From contig DALYLR010000004.1 in NCBI GenBank assembly GCA_031976175.1, positions 60,254 to 124,253 of the forward strand: a stretch of 64,000 nt of DNA, in the 5' to 3' direction. The stretch comes from DMER01 sp003451645. GTDB lineage: Bacteria > Pseudomonadota > Alphaproteobacteria > Micropepsales > Micropepsaceae. Below the pieces are notes generated by a model. It saw only the letters and a program-made list of their open reading frames with translations. It did no database searches and was not told the origin of the DNA. Below, in pieces: positions 1-8,909 of this stretch. Numbering within the stretch: the first letter of the stretch is position 1; every line of letters begins with the position of its first letter. The position numbers were made by a program, and so were the translations under genes.

Positions 1-1299
1 CCTATCATCGACGCTATGAACTATGACTTGCCCGAGACTGTCATGCTTGAACCGGCCTTTCACACCAAGCGCGGCCTCATAATTGGTTTCGGACCCGCCT
101 TTTGATTTTGCCCTTTGCCAGCTAAGCTCTTGCGTGACCCTCCGCCTGTGATCGATTGACTGACTCTGTGCGATCTCAAGACTTTGGGCTTGACGGAGTT
201 TCGAGAGAACGGGCCTTGCGCTTGCTGTTGCGAAAACATTCGAGGGCTGCCCAAACGCCTTGCGCCTAAGTGCTATCGCCCGCTCCTCCAGACGGATTGT
301 CAAGACCAAAGCCCTTCGAAACACTCCCTGCTGGGTGGCGAGACGCAAGTCGATGTCCTTAGTCCTAACGTACGATGCAACTTCGCTTGCTGATGGAGTA
401 TGACCAATAGCAAAGCCGCCCGCGACAAGCGCAGGCATTCCGAGCTCTTCGGATCTTGAGAACGCGACGTCCGCAGAGCTTAGAGGAGCTAAAAGGGGCG
501 TTGTAGACTGAAGCGCCTTGAAAGATGGTGCGAAGTTTTCAACGCGTGACACGAGCGACATGGCAGACGCCGACAATCGCGCAACAGCTGCCTTCGCCAA
601 GCCTCGCGTGTCCACACTGGATGGACCAAGGCTATCGGCCTGCACTCTCGATCTGACGGGCGGACGTTCGGTCCCATCAACAGCTGACGGAAACCGCCCC
701 TTGAGGATATCACTCTTCGCGCGCCCAGGACCTGCCTCAAGCCGCGCTGGCCAGACGGTTCCTTGCCACCTCATGCCCAAATCCAACGGTGCTCGGATAG
801 TCCGCCCAAGTGGGGAAGTACTCTGCGCCCTTGAGAGATTTTGGGCGAAATGAAACGGCTGACCTTCAAACGGGACCCGGCCACTGTTACGCTTTACCAA
901 GCCGCTCTGAGGATTGGCGTGCAGCGCATAGTCGCGCAGAGCCGGAGACCCGCTATTCTGCCAACTTAGTCTAAATACAACTGACTGCGTGGCTGCGCGA
1001 ACCTCCGTGCCATCACGTTGCGCGCCTGGACCTGCCCAAACGCGCTCATAGCGCTCTATCAAACGAAACACTTTAAGATGAGCGAAAAGAAATACATTGA
1101 TAGGGAAGTTCAGCAATCGATCAATTCTCGGAAATAAGACATCTGTCTTGGTCGATCTTGTGCAGCGCCAGTATAACAACAGCGCCAAACGACTATAGAT
1201 CCTACTCCAGGTGTTCGCGGAGAAACTCCGTGAAACGCTCCGGCGCATCATGGCCGCTTGCCAAGGTCTTTCGATACGTCCCAGCGCTCTGAGCATCAT
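1..1299 (-). CDS. Unknown protein of the eCIS operon, partial (runs off left edge)
   Basis: One reading frame stays open for at least 433 codons, from an ATG at 1299 (ATGA overlap with the stop of the upstream tube gene) to the first base of the window, with no stop. Codons from about residue 75 onward look genuinely coding (for example VRAATQSVVFRLSW and LGMRWQGTVWPARLEA). The first ~55 residues are Arg-rich and less convincing, so the true start may lie further in. I recognise no domain. The visible part is rich in Ser, Ala and Arg and looks partly unstructured, and no HExxH of the DUF4157 'eCIS core' type is visible. Its place directly after the second tube gene, with overlapping codons, makes it part of the injection-system operon. 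Its role is unknown. Confidence 0.6.
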   Translation of the reverse strand, partial: MMLRALGRIERPWQAAMMRRSVSRSFSANTWSRIYSRLALLLYWRCTRSTKTDVLFPRIDRLLNFPINVFLFAHLKVFRLIERYERVWAGPGAQRDGTEVRAATQSVVFRLSWQNSGSPALRDYALHANPQSGLVKRNSGRVPFEGQPFHFAQNLSRAQSTSPLGRTIRAPLDLGMRWQGTVWPARLEAGPGRAKSDILKGRFPSAVDGTERPPVRSRVQADSLGPSSVDTRGLAKAAVARLSASAMSLVSRVENFAPSFKALQSTTPLLAPLSSADVAFSRSEELGMPALVAGGFAIGHTPSASEVASYVRTKDIDLRLATQQGVFRRALVLTIRLEERAIALRRKAFGQPSNVFATASARPVLSKLRQAQSLEIAQSQSIDHRRRVTQELSWQRAKSKGGSETNYEAALGVKGRFKHDSLGQVIVHSVDDR

Positions 1300-1718
1300 C
1301 CAGCCCTCAGCCCATGATGCGCGAACTCGATGCTTTCTACGAGGATTTGCGCGCCGCTTGCGTCCAAGTCGCTAATGGACCATTTGACAGGAAAAGCTGA
1401 GTCAACCAACCATCTGCGGGCGTCTTGTCCACGATCGTCTTTGAGAACTATTGCGAGCGTCTTGCGTTTTATTCGACCTTCTACAATCTCTCGATGCCAC
1501 ACCCACATCGAATCCTCGACCAGCCCTCGCTCTAACACAATCGGGCTGTGCACGGCTCGGGTCGCAAACTTGTGTTCGTGCTCGTTCAAGCCGCCCTCGT
1601 GGTAGGATTCATACTTAATCTCCACTGAGGCACCCCGTACCCGGCTGAATCCTCCTTGCGCCAGATTGTCAATTTCAATCCAAAATCGAAATGACCGAAA
1701 CGGATCTCTGCGCGCCAT
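1296..1718 (-). CDS. eCIS inner tube protein (T4 gp19-like), second copy
   Basis: About 140 residues. The N-terminus MARRDPFRSFRFWIEID matches that of the other tube gene at 2332-2766 (MARKDPLRNFRFRLEID), the hallmark of the phage T4 gp19-like tube family used in contractile injection systems (Afp1/Afp5 type). Such proteins stack as hexamers to form the rigid tube that the sheath drives through a target membrane. An in-frame ATG at 1739 exists, but the homologous copy supports the ATG at 1718. The gene follows the DUF6760 ORF almost without gap and its stop overlaps the next start. Two divergent tube paralogues are usual in eCIS, one forming the shaft and the other adapting it to the baseplate. 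Which is which cannot be told here. Confidence 0.88.
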   Translation of the reverse strand: MARRDPFRSFRFWIEIDNLAQGGFSRVRGASVEIKYESYHEGGLNEHEHKFATRAVHSPIVLERGLVEDSMWVWHREIVEGRIKRKTLAIVLKDDRGQDARRWLVDSAFPVKWSISDLDASGAQILVESIEFAHHGLRAG

Positions 1719-1725
1719 CGTCGGA

Positions 1726-1872
1726 TTACTCAATGTCAAAAGGGCTTGGCTTTACGCCGTCGAGTTCCTTGTTTATTGCAGACACTTCACGGCACCAGCG
1801 ACGACGTTCCGCGTGCTCGATCCGCATAAGCTGATCGCGACTCCAATGAAAATGATATGCAAGAAAGGCCAT
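1726..1872 (-). CDS. Small DUF6760-like eCIS protein (unannotated short ORF)
   Basis: A 48-residue reading frame from ATG 1872 to TAA 1726 encodes AFLAYHFHWSRDQ, then EHAERRRWCREV and a DIE end. This is the pattern I know from the tiny DUF6760 proteins lying between tail-assembly and tube genes in eCIS loci. The frame stays open upstream to about 1905 and encodes AYPRKELYSE, which also belongs to the family, but no ATG, GTG or TTG lies there. Either translation starts at the internal ATG, or an unusual start or sequence error hides the real one. It is tightly packed between its neighbours. Function unknown, presumably baseplate or tube assembly. Confidence 0.7.
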   Translation of the reverse strand: MAFLAYHFHWSRDQLMRIEHAERRRWCREVSAINKELDGVKPSPFDIE

Positions 1873-1904
1873 TTCCGAGTAAAGCTCCTTCCTCGGATAG
1901 GCCT

Positions 1905-2303
1905 TTAGCCCTCCCCCAGACTGCCAAGACCTCCATTGGCCAACGTCATACCCTTAGTGTTACTCACCTGATTGCGGGTCCCCGAGTCGGTTTCTTCCAA
2001 TCCATTTAGGCCTTCATACAGTCTCTGCAGAAAGGCGAGGTCACTCGCAAAGAGGCCTTCAATGACTTTGGGACTTATGTCAGGAACGCCACCTAAGCGG
2101 ACTATCACACGGGATAAAACAATAATCGTAAAGTATGCAGGGTTTTGTACAACGCGCGGGTCTCGCAACGGCAATATTTCATCTGCTGCAGTAGCCAAGC
2201 GCATGACGCCTTGCTTGTGTAATACCCCTGCATCATCGAGAAACCCCTTAGGGAGTTCAAACTCAACCTCTGTCTGCAGGGTCGCATGCTTTTCTTGCTT
2301 CAT
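1905..2303 (-). CDS. eCIS/phage-type tail assembly protein
   Basis: 132 residues from ATG 2303, preceded by a GGGAGCGG ribosome-binding stretch (a GTG at 2321 is an alternative start). The N-terminal TEVEFELPKGFLDDAG, followed by a charged 'removes/activates' type segment and VILSRVIVRLGG, resembles the small phage tail assembly chaperone-like proteins that sit between the two tube genes in many eCIS operons. The C-terminus is Gly/Ser/Asn-rich. It likely helps assemble tube or baseplate. Family assignment is from pattern memory and context. Confidence 0.65.
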   Translation of the reverse strand: MKQEKHATLQTEVEFELPKGFLDDAGVLHKQGVMRLATAADEILPLRDPRVVQNPAYFTIIVLSRVIVRLGGVPDISPKVIEGLFASDLAFLQRLYEGLNGLEETDSGTRNQVSNTKGMTLANGGLGSLGEG

Positions 2304-2331
2304 GACCGCTCCCGTTTTCACTCAATAAGAT

Positions 2332-2766
2332 CTAGGCGGTGCGTTCAAAGCCCTCGTTCACCAGCTCAAGTACTTCTATGAACACTTCGTTCCCCTTTGC
2401 ATTCAGGTCACTAGGGTCATATTTAACAGGCCACGCCTCCGACACCAAAAATCGGGCCTTATCTGCGCCACTTTCATCTACGACAATAATGGCGACCTTC
2501 TTTCGATTGTTGGCCACTTGCCCATCAATGATACTCTTGTACCACTGCCACAGTTCCACTGAATCGGTCACACCATTCTTTAGCGTGATGTTGCCGTATT
2601 TCGTTAGGCCAGGCAGCTTTCTGACATGGGTCGGTTCATTACCTTCGCGATAGTCTATTGCATCCGTCGATGTTTCTCCAATCGAAACCTCGCTAAAGCC
2701 TGCTTGTTGAATACCGTCAATTTCCAGGCGAAACCGGAAATTCCGCAACGGGTCTTTGCGTGCCAT
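2332..2766 (-). CDS. eCIS inner tube protein (T4 gp19-like), first copy
   Basis: 144 residues, starting MARKDPLRNFRFRLEID and followed by a compact beta-rich sequence ending EVFIEVLELVNEGFER, typical for phage T4 gp19-like tail tube proteins. It lies just 12 bases downstream of the sheath gene, the normal sheath-tube order in contractile tails and eCIS. The product should polymerise inside the sheath. It differs clearly from the second copy at 1296-1718 apart from the N-terminus and general layout, so the duplication is old. Confidence 0.9.
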   Translation of the reverse strand: MARKDPLRNFRFRLEIDGIQQAGFSEVSIGETSTDAIDYREGNEPTHVRKLPGLTKYGNITLKNGVTDSVELWQWYKSIIDGQVANNRKKVAIIVVDESGADKARFLVSEAWPVKYDPSDLNAKGNEVFIEVLELVNEGFERTA

Positions 2767-2778
2767 GTCCCTGCTCCA

Positions 2779-4302
2779 TTACTTTTGCGATTCAGATGTA
2801 TTCTGGAAAATCCTGAAGACAACAAATTCGGCTGGCCGCACAGGCGCAATCCCTATTTCACAAATCAGCCGCCCGTTCAAAATATCATCCTGTGTCATTG
2901 TTGTGCGGTCGCACGCAATGGTGAAGGCTTTGTCCTCGGTATCTCCCATCATTGCGCCTTGCCGCCACTGACTACGCAAGAAAATGCGAATAGTGTCCTT
3001 CACCCGGGCCCACAAGCGTTCATCGTTCGGCTCAAACACCACCCACTGAGTGTTCTCGTAAATTGACTGTTCCAGGAAGATGAAGAGGCGCCGAACACTG
3101 ATATAGCGCCACAGTGAATTGCTGGAGAGGGTTCTTGCCCCCCACAGAACGTTTCCGCGGCCAGGAAATTTCCGAATGACATTGACGCCTAATGGGTTGA
3201 GTACGTCGTGCGTGGCGTCGTCGATGTTGAACTCAATATCAAAAGCCCCCCTTACAATCTCGTTCGCAGGCGCCTTGAACACGCCCCTCTCCGAGTCACT
3301 GCGCGCGTAAATCCCAACGACATGCCCCCCGGGCGGAACAAGCTCTTGGACCCCAGTAATACTGTTGTTAGTCTTGATCCATGGAAAGTAAAAGGCGCCA
3401 TAGTCGGATGAACGCGGCTTTTTCCCACCTACATTGGAGGCGGGGTCATGTTTGGCTGCATCAATGACCGCAAACCTGAACCGATTATTCTCGCAATGTG
3501 TTAACACCTTATCCTGCACAACTCCGCTGGCATCCGGTGCATAGACCAATGACACAAAGCGGAATTCATCCAACTGCAGAGCCGCCAAGCCGCTAGGACC
3601 AGCCGGTAGAAACTGCCCATCGTAGTCATTATCGGTCACCGGGACCGAAGTCCCGCCGGGTAATGCCTGTGCCCCCGGTTGCGGAGGCGCAAAGGCGATC
3701 GGAGCCGCCACCGCAGTGAGGTCCGTACCTTTCAGGAATTGAGACGCGCGGAGCCGAGTTACAAAATAGTCTGGAGAAGTCGGATCACAATTAACACTAT
3801 CAAAGTCTTCTATAAATGACGGTCGCTTCGGGTTGAGAGCGTTTGCAGGGATCGACGGATCAAAAACGGGGTTCGGCGCGACCGACCAATTCCACACTTG
3901 AATTCTGAAAGGATCAATTGGATTTACAACTGGATTCCTGGCTGAAATCTTGACAAATAGATTGTCAGTGCCCCACTTACCACTGCTCGAAGCCTCAATT
4001 TTTACCGATCCAAAAATATCTGAAGCAGTTGCGCTCGCTTGATTTTCAATGCGCGCGATGTAGACGCGCCTACCGCCATTTTCGAAAAAGCCACTGACTG
4101 CCGCTGGCATGAATTTATTTCTGCCGACAGGACCACCGAAGATGCGCACATACTCATTTATACTAGTCACCAGGGTAGGCCAAACTGGACCGCGTTGCGT
4201 CTCCCCCAAAAATGTCGCCGTGCTTGTAGACACCCCTTCCATTGGCCGGGGGCCCCGCTCAATCTCTTGTACATACACCCCAGGACGCAAAAACACTGAC
4301 AT
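2779..4302 (-). CDS. eCIS contractile sheath protein
   Basis: 507 residues from ATG 4302, which has a GGGGAGG ribosome-binding site (an ATG at 4329 is less likely). The N-terminus MSVFLRPGVYVQEIERGPRP, with FLGETQRGP and INEYVRIFGG, is the classic phage tail sheath start. The C-terminus ISVRRLFIFLEQSIYENTQWVVFEPN is the conserved sheath C-terminal domain (GpFI/Afp2-4 type). Sheath subunits wrap the tube and contract to fire it. A single sheath gene is present, whereas the Afp system carries three. A variable insertion with Pro/Gly runs fills residues of roughly 150-270. Confidence 0.95.
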   Translation of the reverse strand: MSVFLRPGVYVQEIERGPRPMEGVSTSTATFLGETQRGPVWPTLVTSINEYVRIFGGPVGRNKFMPAAVSGFFENGGRRVYIARIENQASATASDIFGSVKIEASSSGKWGTDNLFVKISARNPVVNPIDPFRIQVWNWSVAPNPVFDPSIPANALNPKRPSFIEDFDSVNCDPTSPDYFVTRLRASQFLKGTDLTAVAAPIAFAPPQPGAQALPGGTSVPVTDNDYDGQFLPAGPSGLAALQLDEFRFVSLVYAPDASGVVQDKVLTHCENNRFRFAVIDAAKHDPASNVGGKKPRSSDYGAFYFPWIKTNNSITGVQELVPPGGHVVGIYARSDSERGVFKAPANEIVRGAFDIEFNIDDATHDVLNPLGVNVIRKFPGRGNVLWGARTLSSNSLWRYISVRRLFIFLEQSIYENTQWVVFEPNDERLWARVKDTIRIFLRSQWRQGAMMGDTEDKAFTIACDRTTMTQDDILNGRLICEIGIAPVRPAEFVVFRIFQNTSESQK

Positions 4303-4367
4303 TGCTAACCCTCCCCAAAAGCTTAACACTAATTGGTTCTACCAGAAGTATGTGCGATGACCAAGCG

Positions 4368-5090
4368 CTAGATGCGATTCAATTTCGTTACACTTATGGC
4401 TTCCCTAGCATACCAAGACTTACTGTCGATCACACGCTTCACAAACAAGCCTTCAGACGTCAGGGTCTTCAACGGAAGTTCGTTCTGGTATAAGAATTTT
4501 GGACCATCTTTCAGCGTGCCTCCATCAAATCTAAGCGTCACCCTCAGTAAGGTTGCCTCTCGAATACTCTCTTGAAAAGAGCGGCTTGCCAAAAGGCCCG
4601 CGAAAAACTGGCCCGCCTTGCCCGTTACCGTTCGAATGGGATTGAGGCTTTGCACATGCTTTTCTTCAGCGCGATCTTGCTGACCGGTTTCCCAAATCGA
4701 GCTCACAATCGCACCTGCGACCGCAGGAGCCTTACTTTGCATCCCATGTTGCAGCTGGCCATGAACGGAGTAGAAAGTCGGCGGGAAGGGATAGAGCACT
4801 GATGGCATCAAGTGGACATATTCCGAGGGAGCGGGTCCGGAGGACTTCAATGCGATTGTTATGACTTGTTCCTCAAAAGGCGCACGCTCCGGCACGACCC
4901 GCAAGCGTAGCAACTCTCCCTGTTCGTCTGATTTTTGCAGAGGGCTGCGGACCCCCACAAAATTTCCACTCAGATTTCTCAGTACACGGATATCATTCCG
5001 GTCGAGCACCTCAACACGCAGCCCTTGATGGACCATGCCGCCGGTGAAGGGGTCGAGAAGCCCAACCGCAAATATCACGCCGCGCTGCAT
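4368..5090 (-). CDS. Unknown eCIS operon protein
   Basis: 240 residues from ATG 5090 with a GAGGGGA ribosome-binding stretch. I do not recognise a named family. The N-terminal half (FAVGLLDPFTGGMVHQGLRV, then a beta-strand-like pattern) reads like a small beta-sandwich, and the C-terminal half is helix-forming and charged. Genes of this size between the DUF4255 cap gene and the sheath gene occur in other eCIS loci, so a structural or assembly role is inferred from position only. The overall reading frame is intact. Confidence 0.6.
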   Translation of the reverse strand: MQRGVIFAVGLLDPFTGGMVHQGLRVEVLDRNDIRVLRNLSGNFVGVRSPLQKSDEQGELLRLRVVPERAPFEEQVITIALKSSGPAPSEYVHLMPSVLYPFPPTFYSVHGQLQHGMQSKAPAVAGAIVSSIWETGQQDRAEEKHVQSLNPIRTVTGKAGQFFAGLLASRSFQESIREATLLRVTLRFDGGTLKDGPKFLYQNELPLKTLTSEGLFVKRVIDSKSWYAREAISVTKLNRI

Positions 5091-5138
5091 TTGCGTCCCC
5101 TCTCATCAACAAGAAATGCGCTCACCGGCGGTCATCAC

Positions 5139-5693
5139 CTAACCCTCCTGAGTTCGCGCTAAGCGTTGCTCATCGCTAGTCACTCTGGGCGCAATGGAGG
5201 ACTGAGGGCCAATGACCCATACAGGAGACGCCAATATCAAGAACCCAAGGCGAAATGGCGCACCAGGAAACATCGCCCAAATTCTACTCAATTCTTCAGT
5301 GGAGGCGGGCTCTATTGTTAACCGGACCTCTTGCTGCAAGGTGCCTTGCAGCTGAATGAATGGCGTGTCCTGCAACACATGCAGAGCTCTATCGATAGCT
5401 TCCAGGTGACTCTCATTCGCTTGACCGCTGTCGAACCAAGCGTTCGTTGTTAGAAGGTATGAGATGTCGAGGGGCAGTGCGTTTTCATATTTTGCTGGCG
5501 CAGCCGGGTTCGCCCCTCCCGAAGCAATCTCCAATACGTTGTTGCGTAACGCAGTGTTCGCTTGAAGCCTTAGCGGAATGATCAAAAGCTCCGGGCCCGG
5601 TTTGGTCGACGGTGGAAAGAGCTCACAACCAGTGCCATTTACCCTGAATCTGTCGCGGACCGCGATACTCACGGCATGTATTGGACTAAGCAT
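5139..5693 (-). CDS. DUF4255 family eCIS cap/terminator protein (Afp16/Pvc16-like)
   Basis: 184 residues from ATG 5693, which overlaps the stop of the ATPase gene (AATGCTTAG). The features LSPIHAVSIAVRDRF at the start, PLDISYLLTTNAW in the middle and WAMFPGAPFRLGFLILASPVWV near the end are those of DUF4255. In Afp and PVC this family (protein 16) caps the distal end of the tube and terminates its length. Its pairing with the Afp15-type ATPase is the usual eCIS arrangement and a reliable marker of such loci. Confidence 0.87.
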   Translation of the reverse strand: MLSPIHAVSIAVRDRFRVNGTGCELFPPSTKPGPELLIIPLRLQANTALRNNVLEIASGGANPAAPAKYENALPLDISYLLTTNAWFDSGQANESHLEAIDRALHVLQDTPFIQLQGTLQQEVRLTIEPASTEELSRIWAMFPGAPFRLGFLILASPVWVIGPQSSIAPRVTSDEQRLARTQEG

Positions 5694-8175
5694 TGGAAGT
5701 GCCTGCCCCATCAAACTGAAGCTCTAAATCACGTCTTGCCTGCGCCATCCCCAACTTCGTCAGCTCCCTGCCCGCTGCTGCCACCAAATGCTTCATGGAG
5801 ATTGCTGTCCCGTCTGACGCCGCGAGATACGCAGCACGAAGGGTGATTTCACGAATGCTTCCGCCTGACACCTCTAACCGGCGAGCCAATACCTTCACGT
5901 TCACGTCAGGTGCCAATGGCGCTGATTCCGGCAGGCACCGCAGCCAAATCTCTTCACGTGCCGTTGCGTTGGGCATTGGAAAATCGACCACAAACTGGAA
6001 TCTGCGAAGGAAGGCTGCGTCAATATTCTGGCGAAGATTAGTAGTTAGAATACACAAGCCTTGGTGAACTTCAATACGCTGAAGTAGAAAGGCTACCTCC
6101 ATGTTCGCATATCTGTCATGAGCGTCCCGGACCTCACCGCGCTTTCCAAATAAAGCGTCTGCCTCGTCGAACAACAGTATAACGCCATACCTCGATGCTT
6201 CATCAAATATCATATCCAAATTTTTCTCTGTTTCTCCAATATACTTGCTGATTACCTTTGAGATATCAACCTGATATATTGCTGCCTTGGCTTCGCAACT
6301 GAGCGCTTGAGCGGCCATGGTTTTCCCCGTTCCGCTTGGTCCTGAAAACAATGCCGAAACACCGCGCCCAGTTGCTTTGCCGTACCCAAATCCCCAGTCA
6401 TCGAGAACGGTCCTTGCATGCTTGCGATAATTGAGAATTTCCGTCAGCGCATGCTTGCCATCTGTGGGTAACACTAAGTCTGAAAGTTGAATCTGACCAT
6501 CCAGCTTTCGAGAAAAAGAGACCTGTTCTTTGTCCGCACGTTTCAGAAGCGCCGCCCGCAGCTCTCGATCTTTGTCCGCTTCGCTGGCAGTTTCCGGCAG
6601 CATGCGATGAACGAACTCTATTGCATTTAGGATAGCAGGCTCGGAGACCCGGCATCCGCGCAGCATTCCTTCGGCGCGTTGCAGATCCACCGTGAATCCC
6701 ACCGCACCGGCTGCGCGGACCAAGAAACCTACAGTATCCGGCACGCCGGCGCTTGCCTCGCGGAGAATTCGCTGGGCACGCCCAGCACACGCGGCCTCAA
6801 CGACTTTGGACCTCGTGACTACCAATAGCGGTCCTGCAATCTCTTCCTTTGACACCTCGTCAATTAGGCGCGATAGGGAATCCCCTGGCTGCGGCGCAGG
6901 GTCCCGCACCTCCAGAATGAGAACCGCGCGTGCAAGGGCGGAGGCTCTGAGGATTCTTGAGATCGCCACGGCGGCGTCTAACTGGCTTAAGGCAGCTAGT
7001 GCGTCCGCATCAATGTGCAGAACCGGGCGAGCCAATGCGAAGGCAGAACGCTCTATCCGGCTCACCCAAACCGCAGGATCACCCAGAAGCAAATGCACAC
7101 GCCCCTGCGCATCGTGACGCAATATCTCCAACAAAGAATCGCAAATAACATCACTATGAACGACACCCAAGGCTCCCGAGCCTTGGGTGTTACGCAGCAC
7201 GCCTTTCAAGTGACCATCTTCGGCTATCCAATCTGAATCAGACAGAATGAGTCCGAGTAATGCTGGGTCCACTTCGACCGGATCAGTTAGCCGCAACGCA
7301 CAGTTGTTCAGCCCGACCAACACCCCCATTGACAACAATCTCGAGCCAGTCAGCGCGGCTCGAATGCACTCACTCTCTCCCAGCAACAATTGAATGACAG
7401 CGAGGGTCGGACGTTGCTTGCTCGAGTCCCTCATAATGATAGAGTAAGCATTTTGATAATGTATACTGATATCAGGCGCTAGCGCTAGGAGCAAAATCTT
7501 GATCTCAACGCCATTCAAACAAAGATTTTGCGATACAATTTGTAATCCACTGTCACATTTTTCCAGAATTTTGATAGAAAGCTCCTCCCATATTCTGTAT
7601 TTATCATCACTTTCTTCTATGGTGCTCTCAAGCCAATGACATGTGCGCCTGACATCGGGAAGTGCACCTAATACGTTGGCCTCCGGATCACTAGCCTCTC
7701 TTGACACGCTTGGATGCAGCGCGGCAGACACCCAAGCACAGAGAGCACGCCTTAATATCTTGGCTCTTCTTTTGGATTCCAGAGGGCTCAACGATGTGAT
7801 AAAGGCGCAAAATGGCTGTAGAGTAATTATTTCCCTCCTCCTAATTCTCTTTGTAGAGCAAATCAAATCTGATAACGAGAAAAATGCATTCAAATCAGAA
7901 GAACAATGGATTCTTGTGGATATTTTCAAAACAATCTCCACAGCGTCTTTATTCATATGTATCTGTGATATTTTGACGTGTTGAATGCTTGTTTCGTTTT
8001 CTATGAAAATTAGAGTATCAGCCTCACTGTCAAAGATACCATTTTTCGCAACAATATCATTCTTATTATGCATTACAATATCATCGCCTAATTCATGAAA
8101 ACCGTTTTCATTATCTTTATAGTGTACTAGATCACTATAGTACGCGTCGTCAGCGATAATCACGATTTTCTGCAT
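5686..8175 (-). CDS. Afp15/Pvc15-type AAA+ ATPase of the eCIS
   Basis: 829 residues from ATG 8175. A GTG at 8241 would add 22 residues of doubtful sequence. The C-terminal AAA+ module holds Walker A GPSGTGKT at about residue 612, Walker B ILLFDEADALFG at about 665, sensor ILTTN and a paired-arginine finger FLRRF. The middle part contains the family-typical segment KILLLALAPDI...IIMRDSSKQRPTL. In Afp/PVC this ATPase is needed for particle assembly or disassembly. The first ~250 residues (about 7400-8175) are encoded by clearly AT-richer DNA than the rest, suggesting a replaced or recently acquired N-terminal portion. It heads the operon. Confidence 0.9.
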   Translation of the reverse strand: MQKIVIIADDAYYSDLVHYKDNENGFHELGDDIVMHNKNDIVAKNGIFDSEADTLIFIENETSIQHVKISQIHMNKDAVEIVLKISTRIHCSSDLNAFFSLSDLICSTKRIRRREIITLQPFCAFITSLSPLESKRRAKILRRALCAWVSAALHPSVSREASDPEANVLGALPDVRRTCHWLESTIEESDDKYRIWEELSIKILEKCDSGLQIVSQNLCLNGVEIKILLLALAPDISIHYQNAYSIIMRDSSKQRPTLAVIQLLLGESECIRAALTGSRLLSMGVLVGLNNCALRLTDPVEVDPALLGLILSDSDWIAEDGHLKGVLRNTQGSGALGVVHSDVICDSLLEILRHDAQGRVHLLLGDPAVWVSRIERSAFALARPVLHIDADALAALSQLDAAVAISRILRASALARAVLILEVRDPAPQPGDSLSRLIDEVSKEEIAGPLLVVTRSKVVEAACAGRAQRILREASAGVPDTVGFLVRAAGAVGFTVDLQRAEGMLRGCRVSEPAILNAIEFVHRMLPETASEADKDRELRAALLKRADKEQVSFSRKLDGQIQLSDLVLPTDGKHALTEILNYRKHARTVLDDWGFGYGKATGRGVSALFSGPSGTGKTMAAQALSCEAKAAIYQVDISKVISKYIGETEKNLDMIFDEASRYGVILLFDEADALFGKRGEVRDAHDRYANMEVAFLLQRIEVHQGLCILTTNLRQNIDAAFLRRFQFVVDFPMPNATAREEIWLRCLPESAPLAPDVNVKVLARRLEVSGGSIREITLRAAYLAASDGTAISMKHLVAAAGRELTKLGMAQARRDLELQFDGAGTSNA

Positions 8176-8742
8176 TTGCAACCGCCCAGAATAGCTCACA
8201 TGTTGTGAGCAAAATGTTTTGCCCAGCTCTTCCGAAAGCACTTAGGTTATTTGGCTTGAATTGCAGGTTGAATGCAATGGGCTGTGGTCCGCGCCTCAGT
8301 GCCCATGCTTTCGATGCCCCATCCTCAAGATTGAGGGTCTTCGTGACGGGCGCCTGGGCGTCCGTGGGCGCATCCATCGGATGCGAACATCCTGCTGCTG
8401 CGAGGGAAGAAACGCATGTTTCGCCAGTTTTGCCCACAAGTGATTAATCTGACTGGATTTTTCTCGAGCGGCTGCTGAAACATGCGACGGCGCAAGGCGC
8501 GCCAACTCAACAACCGCTCCCAAAATCAGGCCGGCCAAAATACTCTTGTGCACTTTTTCGACACTATAGTTGCGGCAACCGATTGAAGCTGACCGCCCCG
8601 CTTCCAGCATTTTGAGCTTGAGCGACGATTCCTGTCCAAAAATTTCGTGTGTGATGTTCACGTTTTGCGCTCGCCCAACTTTTTTGTGCTGGACGCGTTC
8701 AAGGCCAGGATTAACGGCCCTGAAAACTTTGGGAGAAATTGG
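8176..8742. other. Region between eCIS operon and tRNA-Lys, no convincing intact gene
   Basis: Two minus-strand reading frames overlap here (8296-8661 from a GTG, and 8150-8437), but neither looks intact. The first has a plausible helical middle (VEKVHKSILAGLILGAVVELARL) and then turns into Arg/Pro-rich out-of-frame-like sequence, while the second takes over with more normal composition. This may be a small decayed gene with a frameshift. The eCIS promoter presumably lies in this stretch. No integrase remnant was seen. Confidence 0.4.
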
Positions 8743-8815
<73 letters not shown>

Positions 8816-8909
8816 GCGTCCGGAAATAATGCCGAACAGAAGGGGCGAGGCTATAGCAATGGGTGCCGGGCAAGTCCAGTGCTTTCGGCGGCCCAAAACC
8901 CCTTTTCGA

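Noticed and set aside
518..853. 111-codon plus-strand open frame
   Set aside because: Antisense to the long minus-strand eCIS frame that stays open to the window edge.
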